From Cryptomeria japonica (Eukaryota > Streptophyta > Pinopsida > Cupressales > Cupressaceae), in contig NC_081415.1 in NCBI RefSeq assembly GCF_030272615.1, forward strand, positions 507,235,373 through 507,299,372: a DNA stretch of 64,000 nucleotides. Direction: 5' to 3'. Made by a program: the position numbers and the translations under genes. Shown here piece after piece: positions 34,401-45,476 of this stretch (position 1 is the stretch's first letter; every line of letters starts with the position of its first letter). The notes under the pieces were generated by a model. That model did not search any database. It was not told where the DNA came from and saw nothing but the letters and a program-made list of their open reading frames with translations.

Positions 34401-35272
34401 GCATATCTTATGCAACCACCCATCCTAATGTCACCAATTCCAAAAAAGCCATTATTACTCTATGTATCGACAACTGAAGTATTATTAGGAGTTCTGCTTG
34501 CACAACATGATATTGAAGGAAAAGAGCAGGCCATCTACTACATTAGCAAAACACTAGTGGGATACGAGCTCAACTATTCCCCAATAGAAAAAGCATGCCT
34601 AGTGGTAGTTTTTGCTTCTAAAAAACTAAGACACTCTCTACTATCTCACTCCATCGAGTTGATAGCTAAAATCGATCCATTAAAGTATTTTCTCAGCAAG
34701 GCAACATTAACAGGATGACTAGCAAATGGATCATGATTCTAAGTGAGTCTGATATTGAGTATGTAGACAAAAAAGCTATCAAGGGACAAGTCATTGCAGA
34801 CCAACTAGTCGAGGCACTGCTTCAAGATGATCATCCTTTACAGATTGAGTTTCTCGATGCTGATATCCTAACAGCCACCACAAAAGCATGGCAATTATAC
34901 TTTGATGGTTCATATACACAACATGGATCAGGAGCAAGTATTCTATTCATCACACCACAAGGTCATACAATTCTGAAAGCATACAAATTAAGCTTCCCAT
35001 AAACCAACAACACAACAAAATATGAAGCTTTGGTTGCAAGTATCAACATGGCTGTAGAATGGAACATTACACAACTTCAAGTCTTTGGAGACTCTCAGCT
35101 CATCATCAATCAAATTAATGATGATTACCAAACAAAAGATGACAAATTAATGCCTTGCAAAAAGGCGGTAGATGATTTCAAGAAGTATTTTGTAGAAATA
35201 AATTTTGAGAAAATTCCAAGGAATGACAACAAAGCAGTAGATGCCATGGCAACACTTGCTTCTCTACTTTAA
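34401..35272 (+). pseudogene. E4 RNase H followed by a second, archaeal-type RNase H
   Basis: The first domain (about 34440-34700) reads PLLLYVSTTEVLLGVLLAQ and AIYYISKTLVGYELNYSPIE; its first aspartate is lost (YVST where the family has YxSA/D). A frameshift near 34715 leads to WIMILSESDIEYVDKKAIKG and a second RNase H: WQLYFDGSYTQHGSGA, a stop, TNNTTKYEALVASINMA, LQVFGDSQLIINQI and IPRNDNKAVDAMATLAS. This one keeps FDGS, the YEAL glutamate, GDSQ and the late aspartate. A second RNase H captured downstream is a known mark of the Tat lineage. Confidence 0.9.
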
Positions 35273-36480
35273 ACATAGGAAAATCAAGAGCGTTATGAAT
35301 TCTTGGTGGAAGAGTTGTTTTACCTCGCTCATAATTGTCCTGATTCCCAAACTATTTGTCACCTTGTTGGGCATGATTCCTCCCGCTATGGCCAAAATTA
35401 GACATACGTAAAAGATAACACCCTACCTCCCGATTTATCAAAGAACCAAAAGAGAAACTTTATTCACCAATCCTCCCATTTTAATCTTGTTGTGGATGCC
35501 CTATTTAAACGAGGTCTAGATGGTACTCTTTTAAGATGTCTCGAACAAGAAGAATCTGAGAAGGCCTTACATGAAGTCCATAACGACATTTGTGACACTC
35601 ATTCAAGTGGTCTTACCCTTTCAAAAAAACTCATACGCTTGGGCTATTATTGGCCAACTATGGAACGAGATTCTTTTCAGATAGCCAGAACATGCAAACA
35701 ACGTCAGATCCATGAGAATTTGATTCATGCACCAGCACAAGAACTTCATGCTTTGGCAACATCTTGGCCTTTCTGCCAATGAGGTCTCGATCTAGTAGGA
35801 AAGATAAATCCTTCTTCATCTAATGGTCAAAAATTCATCCTTGTAGCTACAAAATATTTCACGAAATGGATTGAGGCAGTACCTCTCACAAATATCACAG
35901 GAAAACAAATTGCTGAATTTATCCTGAACTACATCATCTATCGCTATGGAATACCCATGACCATTATCACTGATAACGGGCGACCGTTCAAGAATCATGA
36001 TGTACAAGAACTATGTGAGAAATTCAAGATCCAACACAAATTTTCCACACTCTACTATCCACAAGGGAATGGGCAAGCAGAAGCATCAAACAAAACTATT
36101 TTGAAAATCCTCAAAAAGATAGTGAATGATGCTGGCAGAGATTGACATATTCAATTGAACCATGCTCTATGGGCCTACCATACTAGTATTCACACACCAA
36201 CAGGCACCACACCTTTCTCTCTTATTTATGGATCAAAAGAAATACTACCAATAGAAGTAGAAATACCTTCTCTACGAGTATCATTAAAAGGTCTTATCCC
36301 AGATGAAGAACAATGAGTATCTAGATTGCAGGAGTTAGAATTGATCCATGATCGAAGACAAAATGCCTTTGAATATTTAAAGGTATATCAGCAAAGAATG
36401 TGCCAAAGTTATAAGCACAAGGTCAAACCACAAGTCTTTCAAGTTGGGGAACTAGTACTAAAGGAAAATCCATGAAACCA
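35273..36480 (+). pseudogene. E4 integrase
   Basis: 35273-35491 is a damaged linker. From 35492 the reading gives LLRCLEQEESEKALHEVHND, LGYYWPTMERDSFQIARTCK and QRQIHEN. The zinc site is HHC plus a lost cysteine (CKQR where CKQC is expected). The core has GLDLVGKINPSSSNGQKFIL (first aspartate), PMTIITDNGRPFKNHD (second) and STLYYPQGNGQAEASN (glutamate), so all three catalytic residues are present. A stop at 35780-35782 and TGA codons near 36145 and 36316 interrupt it. The C-terminus, near 36420-36480, reads KVKPQVFQVGELVLKENP. Confidence 0.91.
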
Positions 36481-38290
36481 GTTAGATTGAGAAAAGAAAG
36501 GAAAGTTTTGAACCAAACTGGTTAGGTCCATTTGTGGTCACAATAGTATTTGGGTTAGGAGCATATCAGCTATCATTATAGGATGGGGATCAACTCGACG
36601 AACCCATCAATAGCATGCATATGAAGAAGTTTTATGTCTGAAAAAGCAAAAAATGCAAAAATAGTGAAAAAACAGAAAAATCCAAAAACAATGAAAAAAC
36701 AAAAAATCCAAAAACCGTGAAAAAAATAGAAAATCCAAAAATAGTGAAAAAACAAAAAATACAAAAACAGTGAAAAACAATGAAAAAATAAAAAAAATCA
36801 AATATGAGAAAAAGTGCAATAAAAACAGATGGTGAAAACCTGGCAAATAGGTGCTATCTGTCAGCTAGCTCTTCCATCTATTGGTTCATGCATTCTTTCG
36901 CTTGCATTCTTTTCCTTCAGCGCTGTTCATATCCATCATAAAGCCTTTGTACATACGCAGACATCCCAGGTGATTTTTCATCATGGTTTGGATCATTGAA
37001 TATATCATAATAAAGTTTGTTTCAAGGCTAGGGGCAAAATCCTGAACCTGGTTGAGGGCAAAAAGTTTCGATCATTTTGAGCTTAATCAAACAGGTAGAA
37101 CAATAGTTAGACAACTCTGGCCAAGTAAATATATGAGACACATCAAATGTTGAACATAAGATCACAGTATCAACCATTAACTATCACATATCAATCTAAA
37201 CATGACAAAACACATATCAATGGATGATATATCTTGACTCATGATTTTAACACTTTGACATTAATGGTTCAACTATTTTATTTGGATTTTTGCTATCATG
37301 ATTTCTGAGTAACTCAAGGATGTCTTTGACTAGAGGAACAAGGAAGGAACATGATATTTTTCTTGTCTACTGTCTATAAATTGATCATTAATATGTGCAA
37401 AGTTGGCTCAGGACATGATCATCGGAGTATCATGGAAGACATTTCAGACTTGCATATATGAATGGTTAATACTACCTATTTTATGCAAGCAACATTCAAG
37501 CCATCTTGGTTCAATTGTACCTCGATGCTTGTGCTAACTTGCAATATCAAAACCCAAGAAAGTAGTGCTCAGGTCATCATGGTTCAATTATACCATTGAT
37601 GTTTGCACTCACTTCCCACATTTTAAAAGCTCAATGATGAAACAAAGCAATGATTCCATGACTGGTCCGATCACTGCATTGTATTTCATTTTTGCATTTG
37701 CATTTTAAAGTAGATTTGCATTTCATTCTGCATGGGATCACAATGCTCATCTTTTCCAAGGCCAATGACTAACATGGTATTATCTCTCTTATTACGTGAT
37801 TAAGTACATAGGACAATAGCAAAAATACTCAATTCATTCATCTTGCATGATAAATTAGTTCATCTCATGTAACCATTGCATACTAAGGCATCATTCATAT
37901 AAAGCATCAAATCATTCATTCATTCATTTAGTTAGATCGTTGCATGAAATCCATCTAATCTCAAATCATATAAAGTAGCACCATTGCATTACATCCATCT
38001 CATATTAACATGCATGAGAAAATCAGAAAAATATCATAAACATAGAAGGCATTACATTGCACATACATCACATAGTACTTATAAGCCTCACCATACATAT
38101 TCACATTTGCATAGCATCATGTAAATACTGCATCATCATATATCCATCATCTAGAATCCATAAGCATATATAAATTAAAGCATACATCAAGAATACATCA
38201 TGAAAGTAACTGCACAACATAATCATATATCAAATAGAATGCATCCATCATCTCATAGGTCATGTAGAGTGAATAGGATCGACTGTATAT
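36481..38290 (+). other. E4 region after pol: A-rich tandem repeats and CAT-rich DNA
   Basis: 36635-36810 is an A-rich array with an irregular unit near 26 bases (GTGAAAAAACAAAAAATCC). The following 1.4 kb is AT-rich with many CATCAT, CATTCAT and CATATC words (37840-38290). No coding frame is supported; the minus frames at 36576-36846 are made by the A-rich repeats. Confidence 0.65.
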
Positions 38291-39427
38291 CATATCATCA
38301 AAACAAGATCAATATCCAAGGTACAATGATATCACAAAATATATGAGATACATCACAAATATACATCATGGGAATCATCAATATCTCATCACAAAAAGGT
38401 GTGTACATAAATGGATCAATTTTCCATATCAGTGTGACCATTGGGATGTGGAGCAGAACTCTGTCCTGATGTGGCAGATATAGTAACACTAGCTGGTACA
38501 CCTATACCTGAGTCCCCACCTGGGGGATCTCTCTGAAGTGGCCCTATCACTTCTTGACTCTCAATCTAGCTCTGTCCTGATCTCCTGCTCAACTGTGAAA
38601 ATCCTCGAGCCCTCCGATCAGTAGGAACAATAGTAAAGTATAAGGTCCTGTAATACTCAACCTCTTGGATCCCTTGATGCATCATCTTCAGGGCAGTCTT
38701 CCCTGAAATAGACTCTCTTGACAACTATACCTATGCCTTGGCCTGTCGACACCTATCCCTAGCTACATCTCTCTCGACTGTGAGAGAAGCCATCTAAGTC
38801 TCTAGCTGGGCCATTTGAGAGTCCCTCTCTACTAGTTGACTCTCTAGCTGCTGAACTTGATCATGTAAGTCAGTAATTTGAGCCTACTACTAATGAGATG
38901 ACATCCTAATGAGGATCTGTCAAGGTGCCTCTTCCTGTGGCTGCTCAACCCATGATTCTATCATAAGTACCTAATCAACTAAGGGAACCTCCTACTCTGG
39001 GACCTAATGCCCCTGATCACCTGGACCTGATCTCCTCTGTCTGACCACTCGGGCATCCAATCTATATATACATCTTTGGAAGATCTAAAACTGTTAGCTC
39101 CTGGTGTGTCTATCACTGCCACTGCCACTGCTCGACCATCTCCCCCATCCCCCCCATCATCATCATCTCCTACATTGTCATCTCCCGCACCATGATCTCC
39201 TGCATCTCCTCCATATCCATCTCCATCTCCGCCATCATCTCTGCCTCCACCTCCACCTCCACCTCCTCCTCCCCCACCATCCCTCCATCATCTAGGAACT
39301 CTACATTGTACCCTCTCATCATCCTCATCTAAAACTAACTTTGGCTCATCCAGACATGTCAGCCTCGAAAACCTGTGTACGGTACAATGCACAACATACT
39401 CATGTGTCATCCCGCTATCCATCACAC
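38291..39427 (-). pseudogene. C-terminal extension of the E4 antisense ORF, decayed
   Basis: Continuing the PMD frame on the minus strand, with stops, the reading is acidic and Met/Glu-rich (EEEVEVEVEAEMMAEMEMDM, about 39170-39270). It then turns into a heptad-like basic part (AREMEVARDRCRQAKA near 38770, MMHQGIQEVEYYRTLYF near 38670) and a Ser/Pro tail. A CCATCT-rich microsatellite underlies the acid run. The extension suggests the antisense ORF was once roughly 700 residues long. Its boundaries are approximate. Confidence 0.5.
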
Positions 39428-40480
39428 TTAGAAGATAATCCCAATCCATGGCCCCAATGATCGATACTCTACACATGTGTGGTCATATGAAAAAGAAGGC
39501 CCCCAAGTAGCCACATCCAATCTCTTGCAAGCATAATGAGTTGTACCCTGTGGTATCCCATGTATCCTGCCATACTGTCTCAACACCCTCATACAAAGGA
39601 ATCGCTCGATGACATAGGGTGTCGATCCAATCAGATATCGTGTCATGAATACATACGACATCTCCACTACATCCTCGAGCCAAATCTCACAATCCCTGTA
39701 TGGTCTCCATATCACAGTATCTAGATCATCCAAGGTTCGTCGCCAATACTCCAATTTGCCCAGCTTTCACTGGACAATGATACCTAGATACCCATTAGCA
39801 TAAGGCCTGCTTATAGGTCTATCTCTATTAGCCAGTGGTTGTGTGATAGGCAGGTGCTCCCAGGCCCATATCTGAAGCACAGTCACCCCTGTTGATAACG
39901 CAGCTGATCTTTGGTACACAACTCGGTGCAGGTCATGATACAAGTGCGCTAGCATGCATGAACCCCATGCAAATCGGGTCCCCTGTGTCACCATCTGCTC
40001 AAGAAGATGGCCCCATCCAACATATAATCCCTTTGACTTGTGATCAGGACAAAGAAAACCTCCAATGAATCCGGCGAGCACAGTAGGTAATGTGGCATAT
40101 CCTAGCTCTAGCATCTCCTGCCACACAATGTCATATCCACCTATCTCATCATCCTCAAACACTCGACAAAGTGCATCTGTCCCACCCCACTTGTTGAGAT
40201 CGTAATACACTAGCTCGCCCATCATAGGGATGCACAATATCCGGTGGACATCCTCGGGTGTCACCATCATCTCGCCCATCGACAAATGTAAAGTGTTGTG
40301 TTCGCTATGCCAACACTCTGCTAAGGCTGTCAATAATCCCCGGTTTATCAAGGGCCAAGGCATGTCAAGAAGGGAAGATAAACCACACCTACCAATGTGG
40401 TCTTACTTCGCCTAGCTAAGGTGGGGTATCAACATCCATGTCTTTGGGAAGCGCTCCCAAGACTGGAGAACAGTAAAGTG
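39428..40480 (-). pseudogene. E4 antisense ORF with plant mobile domain (PMD, aminotransferase-like)
   Basis: The minus strand keeps a long frame, 39767-40363 (198 codons) and 39428-39766, with only a TGA at 39767-39769 between. Upstream of the ATG at 40363 the same frame goes on to 40480 with two stops. It reads VLQSWERFPKTWMLIPHLS, CGLSSLLDMPWPLINRGLL, MGEMMVTPEDVHRILCIPMM, GFIGGFLCPDHKSKG, HLYHDLHRVVYQRSA, LQIWAWEHLPI and WRRTLDDLDTVIWRPY. This is the order of blocks in plant PMD proteins, the family of the host genes MAIN and MAIL1. It lies antisense to pol between integrase and the 3' LTR, where Tat elements often carry an antisense ORF. Its role is unknown. Confidence 0.85.
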
Positions 40481-40740
40481 CTCCTGAAATCAAATCATTT
40501 CATCATATCAGTTTCTTGATATATCTATCTATCAAATCAATCTATCTATCAGTCTATCTTTCTCAATTAAGATTTTTATCAAATCTTGTTGGGCCCCTAT
40601 CAATGACACTCATCTATCATGAGGTCATTATCAATCTTATTTCATCTCGCACGTACATCGAGATAATCAGAACTGATCATCAAATTTATCAATCAGAAGC
40701 GTCTAATTTTATCAATTAGATAGCTAATCAAATCTTACCC

Positions 40741-41544
40741 TATCAAAATAAAAAATCAAATCAAATTGACAGCAAATCCAACCTCTTTATCAAATCATTT
40801 TCTTCAAAAATCAGGAAATCAAATCATTTTCTCAAAATCACCCAAATCAAATAGTTGGAAAAACGCAAAAAATCTTAATAATAAAAAAATCATCAAATAA
40901 TCACAAAAATAAAATAAAATAATTAGCAAATCGACAAATCATCAAAATCGCAAAAAACAAATAAAAAAAAAAACCGCGAAATCAAAATCGAAAAAATCAA
41001 AATTCAAAAAAAAAAATTTAAAAAAGTCGGGCTCGTCGCTGCCCACGGTGGCGTAGCTCGCGACGCCCAAGGCGCTGCCCACGGTGGCGTAGCCCACGAC
41101 GCCCAAGGCACTGCCCACAGTGCTAACACCACCCGCAACGCCGACGATGCCCACTGCCAAGGCACCACCGCTATCAAAATAAAAAATCAAATCAAATTGA
41201 TAGCAAATCCAACCTCTTTATCAAATCATTTTCTTCAAAAATCGGAAAATCAAATCATTTTCTTAAAATCACCCAAATCAAATAATTGAAAAAACGCAAA
41301 AAATCTCAATAATAATAAAATCATCAAATAATCACAAAAATAAAATCATCAGCAAATTGACAAATCATCAAAATCGCAAAAATCAAATTAAAAAAAAAAA
41401 AATCGCGAAATCAAAAACAAAAAAATCAAAATTAAAAATAAAAAAAATAAAATAAAAAAAGTTGGGCTCATCCCCCCCCCTGCGGTGGCGCCGCCCAAGG
41501 CGCTGCTCACGGTGTTGATGCCACCCGCTGCCAAGGCACCACTG

Positions 41545-41575
<31 letters not shown>

Positions 41576-41583
41576 AAAAAAAA
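40741..41583. repeat. 431-base tandem duplication with GC islands, ending in C21-A18
   Basis: A unit beginning TATCAAAATAAAAAATCAAA at 40741 is repeated at 41172. Each copy is very A-rich and ends in a GC-rich patch with GCCCACGGTGGCG and CCCAAGGC words (41030-41170 and 41465-41545). The second copy ends in about 21 C then about 18 A (41545-41583). The minus frames at 40942-41190 and 41388-41600 derive from these repeats. The 260 bases before the unit (40481-40740) hold only TCTATC and ATCAAAT words. Confidence 0.9.
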
Positions 41584-42500
41584 GGCATTTTTTTTTTCAA
41601 AAAAGGGATTTAAGTAAAATGTTTTTTTTTTTCAAACAGGCGAGAGTTATATGCATAATAAATATTTTTTGGGGATGCGAATTGAAAATTAAAAAAAAAT
41701 CCTACGAACCCATTTCGTAAATCGAAAAACCTATCTCAAAAATGTAGTTTTTTGCCCAACCCATCTAGCGAAAATGCTAAAAAATGTTTTTTTATGCAAA
41801 ACAACTAAATTTTTCAAAAATCAACTAAAAATTAACAAAGCTGGGTTTTCTCGAGGTACATATCAGTGGACCGTATGCCGGAAGATGCTCATATCACCGA
41901 ACTCGCTCGAACCTATGCTGGTGGTACATGATCGCCATTCCTTCCTCTAGAGCAAATTTTCTCAAACAACTGAAGTGCACAAATGAGGAGTGGTAAAAGG
42001 AATTCATCTTTTTAAACTCATAATGGGGCATTTAAGTGGGATTTTTATTCCACTGATTTTTAATCATTTAATCAACTAATCAACCTGGTAGGGCAGCGTT
42101 TTCAAATTTCTTATCGGGAAATGAATCGAATTGACTCTGAAAATCTCTAAAAATCAGAAAATCATTAAAAATAATTTTTTTAAAAAAATTTCAAAAAAAA
42201 AAAAATTGCAAAAAATTCAAAAACATTAAAAAATTTATCCGATTCATCTCCCAAGGGGGCATCCTCGCATCAATATCTATCAATCAGCGTCTGGGGCATC
42301 ATATCAAGATTTATCATCTCAAAGATTGAAACCACTTCAAATCCTCATCATATCGAAATTTATCATCTCAAAGATCAAATTAGTATCATATAGAAACCAA
42401 ATCCGCCTCAAATCAAGATCAAATCTGCATCCTATCGAAATCAATATCAACAACATCATCAATCGAGTTTTCTTTGAACCAACGGGTTGTCACACATCGC
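41584..42500. other. E4 3' untranslated region, A-rich
   Basis: No gene is seen. The stretch is rich in AAAAATC words, with short CATCATATCGAAATT repeats near 42300-42460. It leads into the purine tract before the 3' LTR. Confidence 0.6.
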
Positions 42501-42517
42501 TTCGAAGAGGGGCAAAA
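42501..42517 (+). other. E4 polypurine tract
   Basis: GAAGAGGGGCAAAA lies directly before the TG of the 3' LTR at 42518, the normal place for the plus-strand primer. The same GGGGCAAAAT junction is common in Tat elements. Confidence 0.87.
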
Positions 42518-43572
42518 TGTATACACTTAAAAATGGTCTGAAGATAGTTAATTAAATACGCAGTTATTTGATTAATTTCCCTTCCCAATTAATTGAATTC
42601 ACAAGCAATTTAATTAATTTCTCTATTCATCTACTAGTAAAAAAATCTACATGATGTATTTATATAGTTTATTTCATATCCCCCTTTGATTAATTAATTA
42701 GAATTAATGTCCCCCCATATAAATCAATTCTTCTAATCCCTAATTAAGATTAACAAACTCAAGTTTGTTGAGATTAATTATCATTTTCCAATTATTTGAA
42801 TTTCTAAATTCAAATGAGCACATGACTCCTAACTTTTAACCGCCTAACCTAACCATCCCCTAACCTAACCCATTCCACCTAATCCTGGGTCTAATTAACC
42901 CTATCCTATCTTGCACATTCTAACCTCCTTATCCTAACCTCCCATGGTGTGGATATTCTCTTCTTGAGACACATGGCACTTTTTCCACATGTCTCCTCCC
43001 ATGGACACTTTCCCTCTCATGAGCAAGGCTACTTGACACTTGTCACCATAGAGATGACAAGTGTCCCTTCCTCCAACCTCTTCTCCAACTTCCTCAATCT
43101 TGACCCTTGATATCTTCAGATCAGGTCTGGACTGTCGATTCCTACCACCTCAGCTTTGGCCTTGGAATTCCTATAAATATCCCCCATTTTGGAGCAATAA
43201 GGATCCCTTGCATTCATATTCTTAGCATCATTACTATAGACAATTTGCATATCAATTATCTAGCAATTAGCTTTTGGATTAATCATAGCATGTTAATCTA
43301 GTTTCTTAAATCATGCATTTCATATCATCTCCATAGTCAATCATGGTCAAATAGTTACTCAACTCTTGAGTTGCCACTTTGGAGGTCATTTCTCCACTCA
43401 GAGACCATCAATCCAACACCTTCAAGGTCCTCAAGAATAGAGGAAAATGGGACATTTCAAGGAAGGCTTATAGTTTGCATTTCTATTCTAGTTTTTAATT
43501 AAGCTTTTCAATTACATTTTCTTGTCTCATTATATGTGTATGCCTTCTATATATCACATTTTTAGCATCTCA
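42518..43572 (+). repeat. E4 3' LTR (1055 bp)
   Basis: It matches the 5' LTR from TGTATACACT to TTTTAGCATCTCA. GTATG at 43573-43577 repeats the bases before the 5' LTR and closes the target duplication. Confidence 0.95.
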
Positions 43573-43886
43573 GTATGCTGAACTTATATTCAATTGAGTC
43601 CCAAGTGAAGAAAATAAGGTTTTCCAAAACCTAGATCTCACAAGAGCGTCTCTATTAGAAATAATCCTTTATGGATTCCATGTAATCTAAACACCTCTTG
43701 AATAAACTTTTATTGTATAATAAAATCTCCATCCATTAAATTCCTTGGAATGAAATGTATGAACTTGGTAAGCTTGTCCACTACTGCCGGAATGACATTA
43801 TTCTTATTACTTGACATAGGTAGACCTTGAACAAAATCCATACTAATGACTTGCCACTTCCTTTCTAGAACTTCATGAGGATACAC
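43573..43886 (-). pseudogene. E3 integrase core, right of E4
   Basis: On the minus strand it reads YPHEVLERKWQVISMDFVQG, LPMSSNKNN, VVDKLTKFIHFIPRN and, after a frame change, SNRDALVRSRFWKTLFSSL and GTQLNISSAY. It therefore joins the reading at 25394 (HxENDGQTERVN) across E4. The first core aspartate is present (SMDFV). The second motif, normally SDRD, reads SNRD, so that catalytic residue is lost. The zinc-binding N-terminus is missing: from about 43887 the DNA is E6 LTR. Confidence 0.87.
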
Positions 43887-44020
43887 GAGAAACCCTTATG
43901 TGGGAAAAAACTCGGTGAGAAATGTTGCTGGAGATCTATTGCTCCAATCTAGCCTCACAATGAAATAATAGTTTTACAATGTTTAGGGCACCAACCCCTA
44001 ACAATTTATGGGCACCTACC
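43887..44020 (-). repeat. E6 LTR piece left of E5, part of a duplicated flank
   Basis: These bases (ATGTGGGAAAAAACTCGG through GGGCACCTACC) match 55816-55947 at about 90% and belong to the end of the E6 3' LTR. Together with the adjoining integrase bases from 43837 they form the left copy of the roughly 185-base duplication that brackets E5. Confidence 0.85.
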
Positions 44021-45476
44021 TGATGGGGCTTTCCTAGCCTGCTCAACACTCCACCTAGTTGGTGTTGCTCAATTCCACCAACTCACCAGGCCTAGTTGCA
44101 CTCTAGACCTCCAAGTATTTCTCAATCTCTTCTAGGGATTGATTCTTGACCTTACTAAGGTGTTTGCTTTAGGTGTTTTGGTTAGGAACCCTATCAATTC
44201 ATTGTGCTTCTCAAGTGCTCAATTCTGGCCTCTTGGCTTCAACTTGTCAAAATGACCTCCAACTGTTGTGAGAGGATGCACAGGTGTAGAGAGGTCTTCT
44301 AACATGTTTGTAGTGCATTTGGGGTTCATTAGTGGTTTTCAACCTTGAGGTTTCTTACCGATTTCAAAATCTTGCCTAGAAAAGGGCTACAAGGAATGAG
44401 CCCCAATTAGGCCTCCAAAACTGGTTTTCTAATGCTCGAGGGAAAATAATTCAAAGGATGCCCAAACAAGTTTGATTTTTATTCAATAATTCACCCATCC
44501 CTAAAGTATTTTTGTGGTTTTAGGCCCTAGTCTGACCGTACAATGTGTGAACCCCAAAATGAGGGTTTTGAGGGTTTATAAGGCCTTTAACCGGCAGTGA
44601 ATGAACAACTTGGGGTTTTGATGTAAAATGGATTTGTAAAGGCTCCTCCCTACATAGATAAGTCTTCCCCAACCCCATGGACCCCTCCAAACTCTGAAAT
44701 AGTGATCTTACACTCACCCCTGCACTTTACACCACCTTTTCACCTTATTTTCTCTAGCCGGGTTGCTCCTGGACTCGCTTAGAATAAGGGGGCAGTCATG
44801 TATAAACACTTCTCCAGAACTTGAAACTGCATATGTACAATTTATAGGAGATTTCCAACCATGTCCCAACTAGCCATGATGGCACCACGTGTGAGACTCA
44901 TGGGGCAACCATATTTACAAGAAAATTGCTATTTACAAGCCAAAACTGTCTGTTTACAAACTTGAACAAGAAAACACCTATGTACAGTAATTAAAAAGTC
45001 CTAAAATGAACCAACAGTACAAAAACACACAAGAGCAACTCAATCCATTTCTGGATCAGTGGATTCAATCCATATTCTATTGCAAAATTGAGTAAAACAA
45101 GCCAAAATGCTGTCAACAAGACTGAAAATGAGTAGTTTCAGTTGCTGGACTTAAAAAATACACTTCACCAACCTTGGTAAATGTGAAAGAGAGGGTTTAT
45201 ATTGATTTCTCATGTGCGGATTCCTTCCATGGTGTCGGGAAATCCCTAACTCCATCGCTAACCAATTTTAGGACACAAGTTGTCATGACAACTTTTTGCA
45301 ACTTTGTGTTTTGTGCACTTTTGGTCTCTCCAACCTATGAGACCTATTTAAAGTCATCACATATGACATTTCAAACATGTCTAAGACCTATTTAACCCTC
45401 TCTAACTCTTTTACCAACTTTTGACACTTTTGACCAACAAAAAGGCCAAATACCTACTCAAACTCACTATTTACAC
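44021..45476 (-). repeat. E5 3' LTR, main part
   Basis: It starts TGATGGGGCTTTCC and aligns with the 5' LTR at 54126 onward. It is cut at 45476 by S2 and resumes at 49306-49476 (or 49311, counting the target duplication once). It contains the 18-base palindrome AAGTTGTCATGACAACTT at 45277-45294. The small frame at 44520-44717 is open in both LTR copies but resembles no protein I know. Confidence 0.93.

Larger units (their letters stand above)
25395..43572 (+). mobile_element. E4: 18.2-kb Tat-lineage Ty3/gypsy element with antisense ORF
   Basis: LTRs lie at 25395-26454 and 42518-43572 and are flanked by GTATG (25390-25394 and 43573-43577). The plus-strand order is LTR, PBS, a 2.9-kb leader with 21-bp repeat arrays, gag, protease, G-patch and acidic linker, RT, RNase H, a second RNase H, integrase, then a 6-kb 3' region with an antisense PMD ORF and a purine tract. 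RT before integrase means Ty3/gypsy. Two RNase H domains, a long 3' region and an antisense ORF are known traits of the Tat lineage (Ogre, Retand and relatives). LTRs differ at about 5% over the first 165 bases. It sits inside the E3 integrase. Stops and frameshifts make it non-autonomous. Confidence 0.94.

Noticed and set aside
36576-36846. Phe-rich minus frames resembling membrane proteins
   Set aside because: They are the antisense of an A-rich tandem repeat.
39104-39295. His/Leu/Pro-rich plus frame
   Set aside because: Translation of a CCATCT-rich tract that lies in the tail of the antisense ORF.
44520-44717. 65-codon frame open in both E5 LTRs (also 54624-54821)
   Set aside because: Short, without recognised motifs. 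Two copies of one LTR are not independent evidence for coding.
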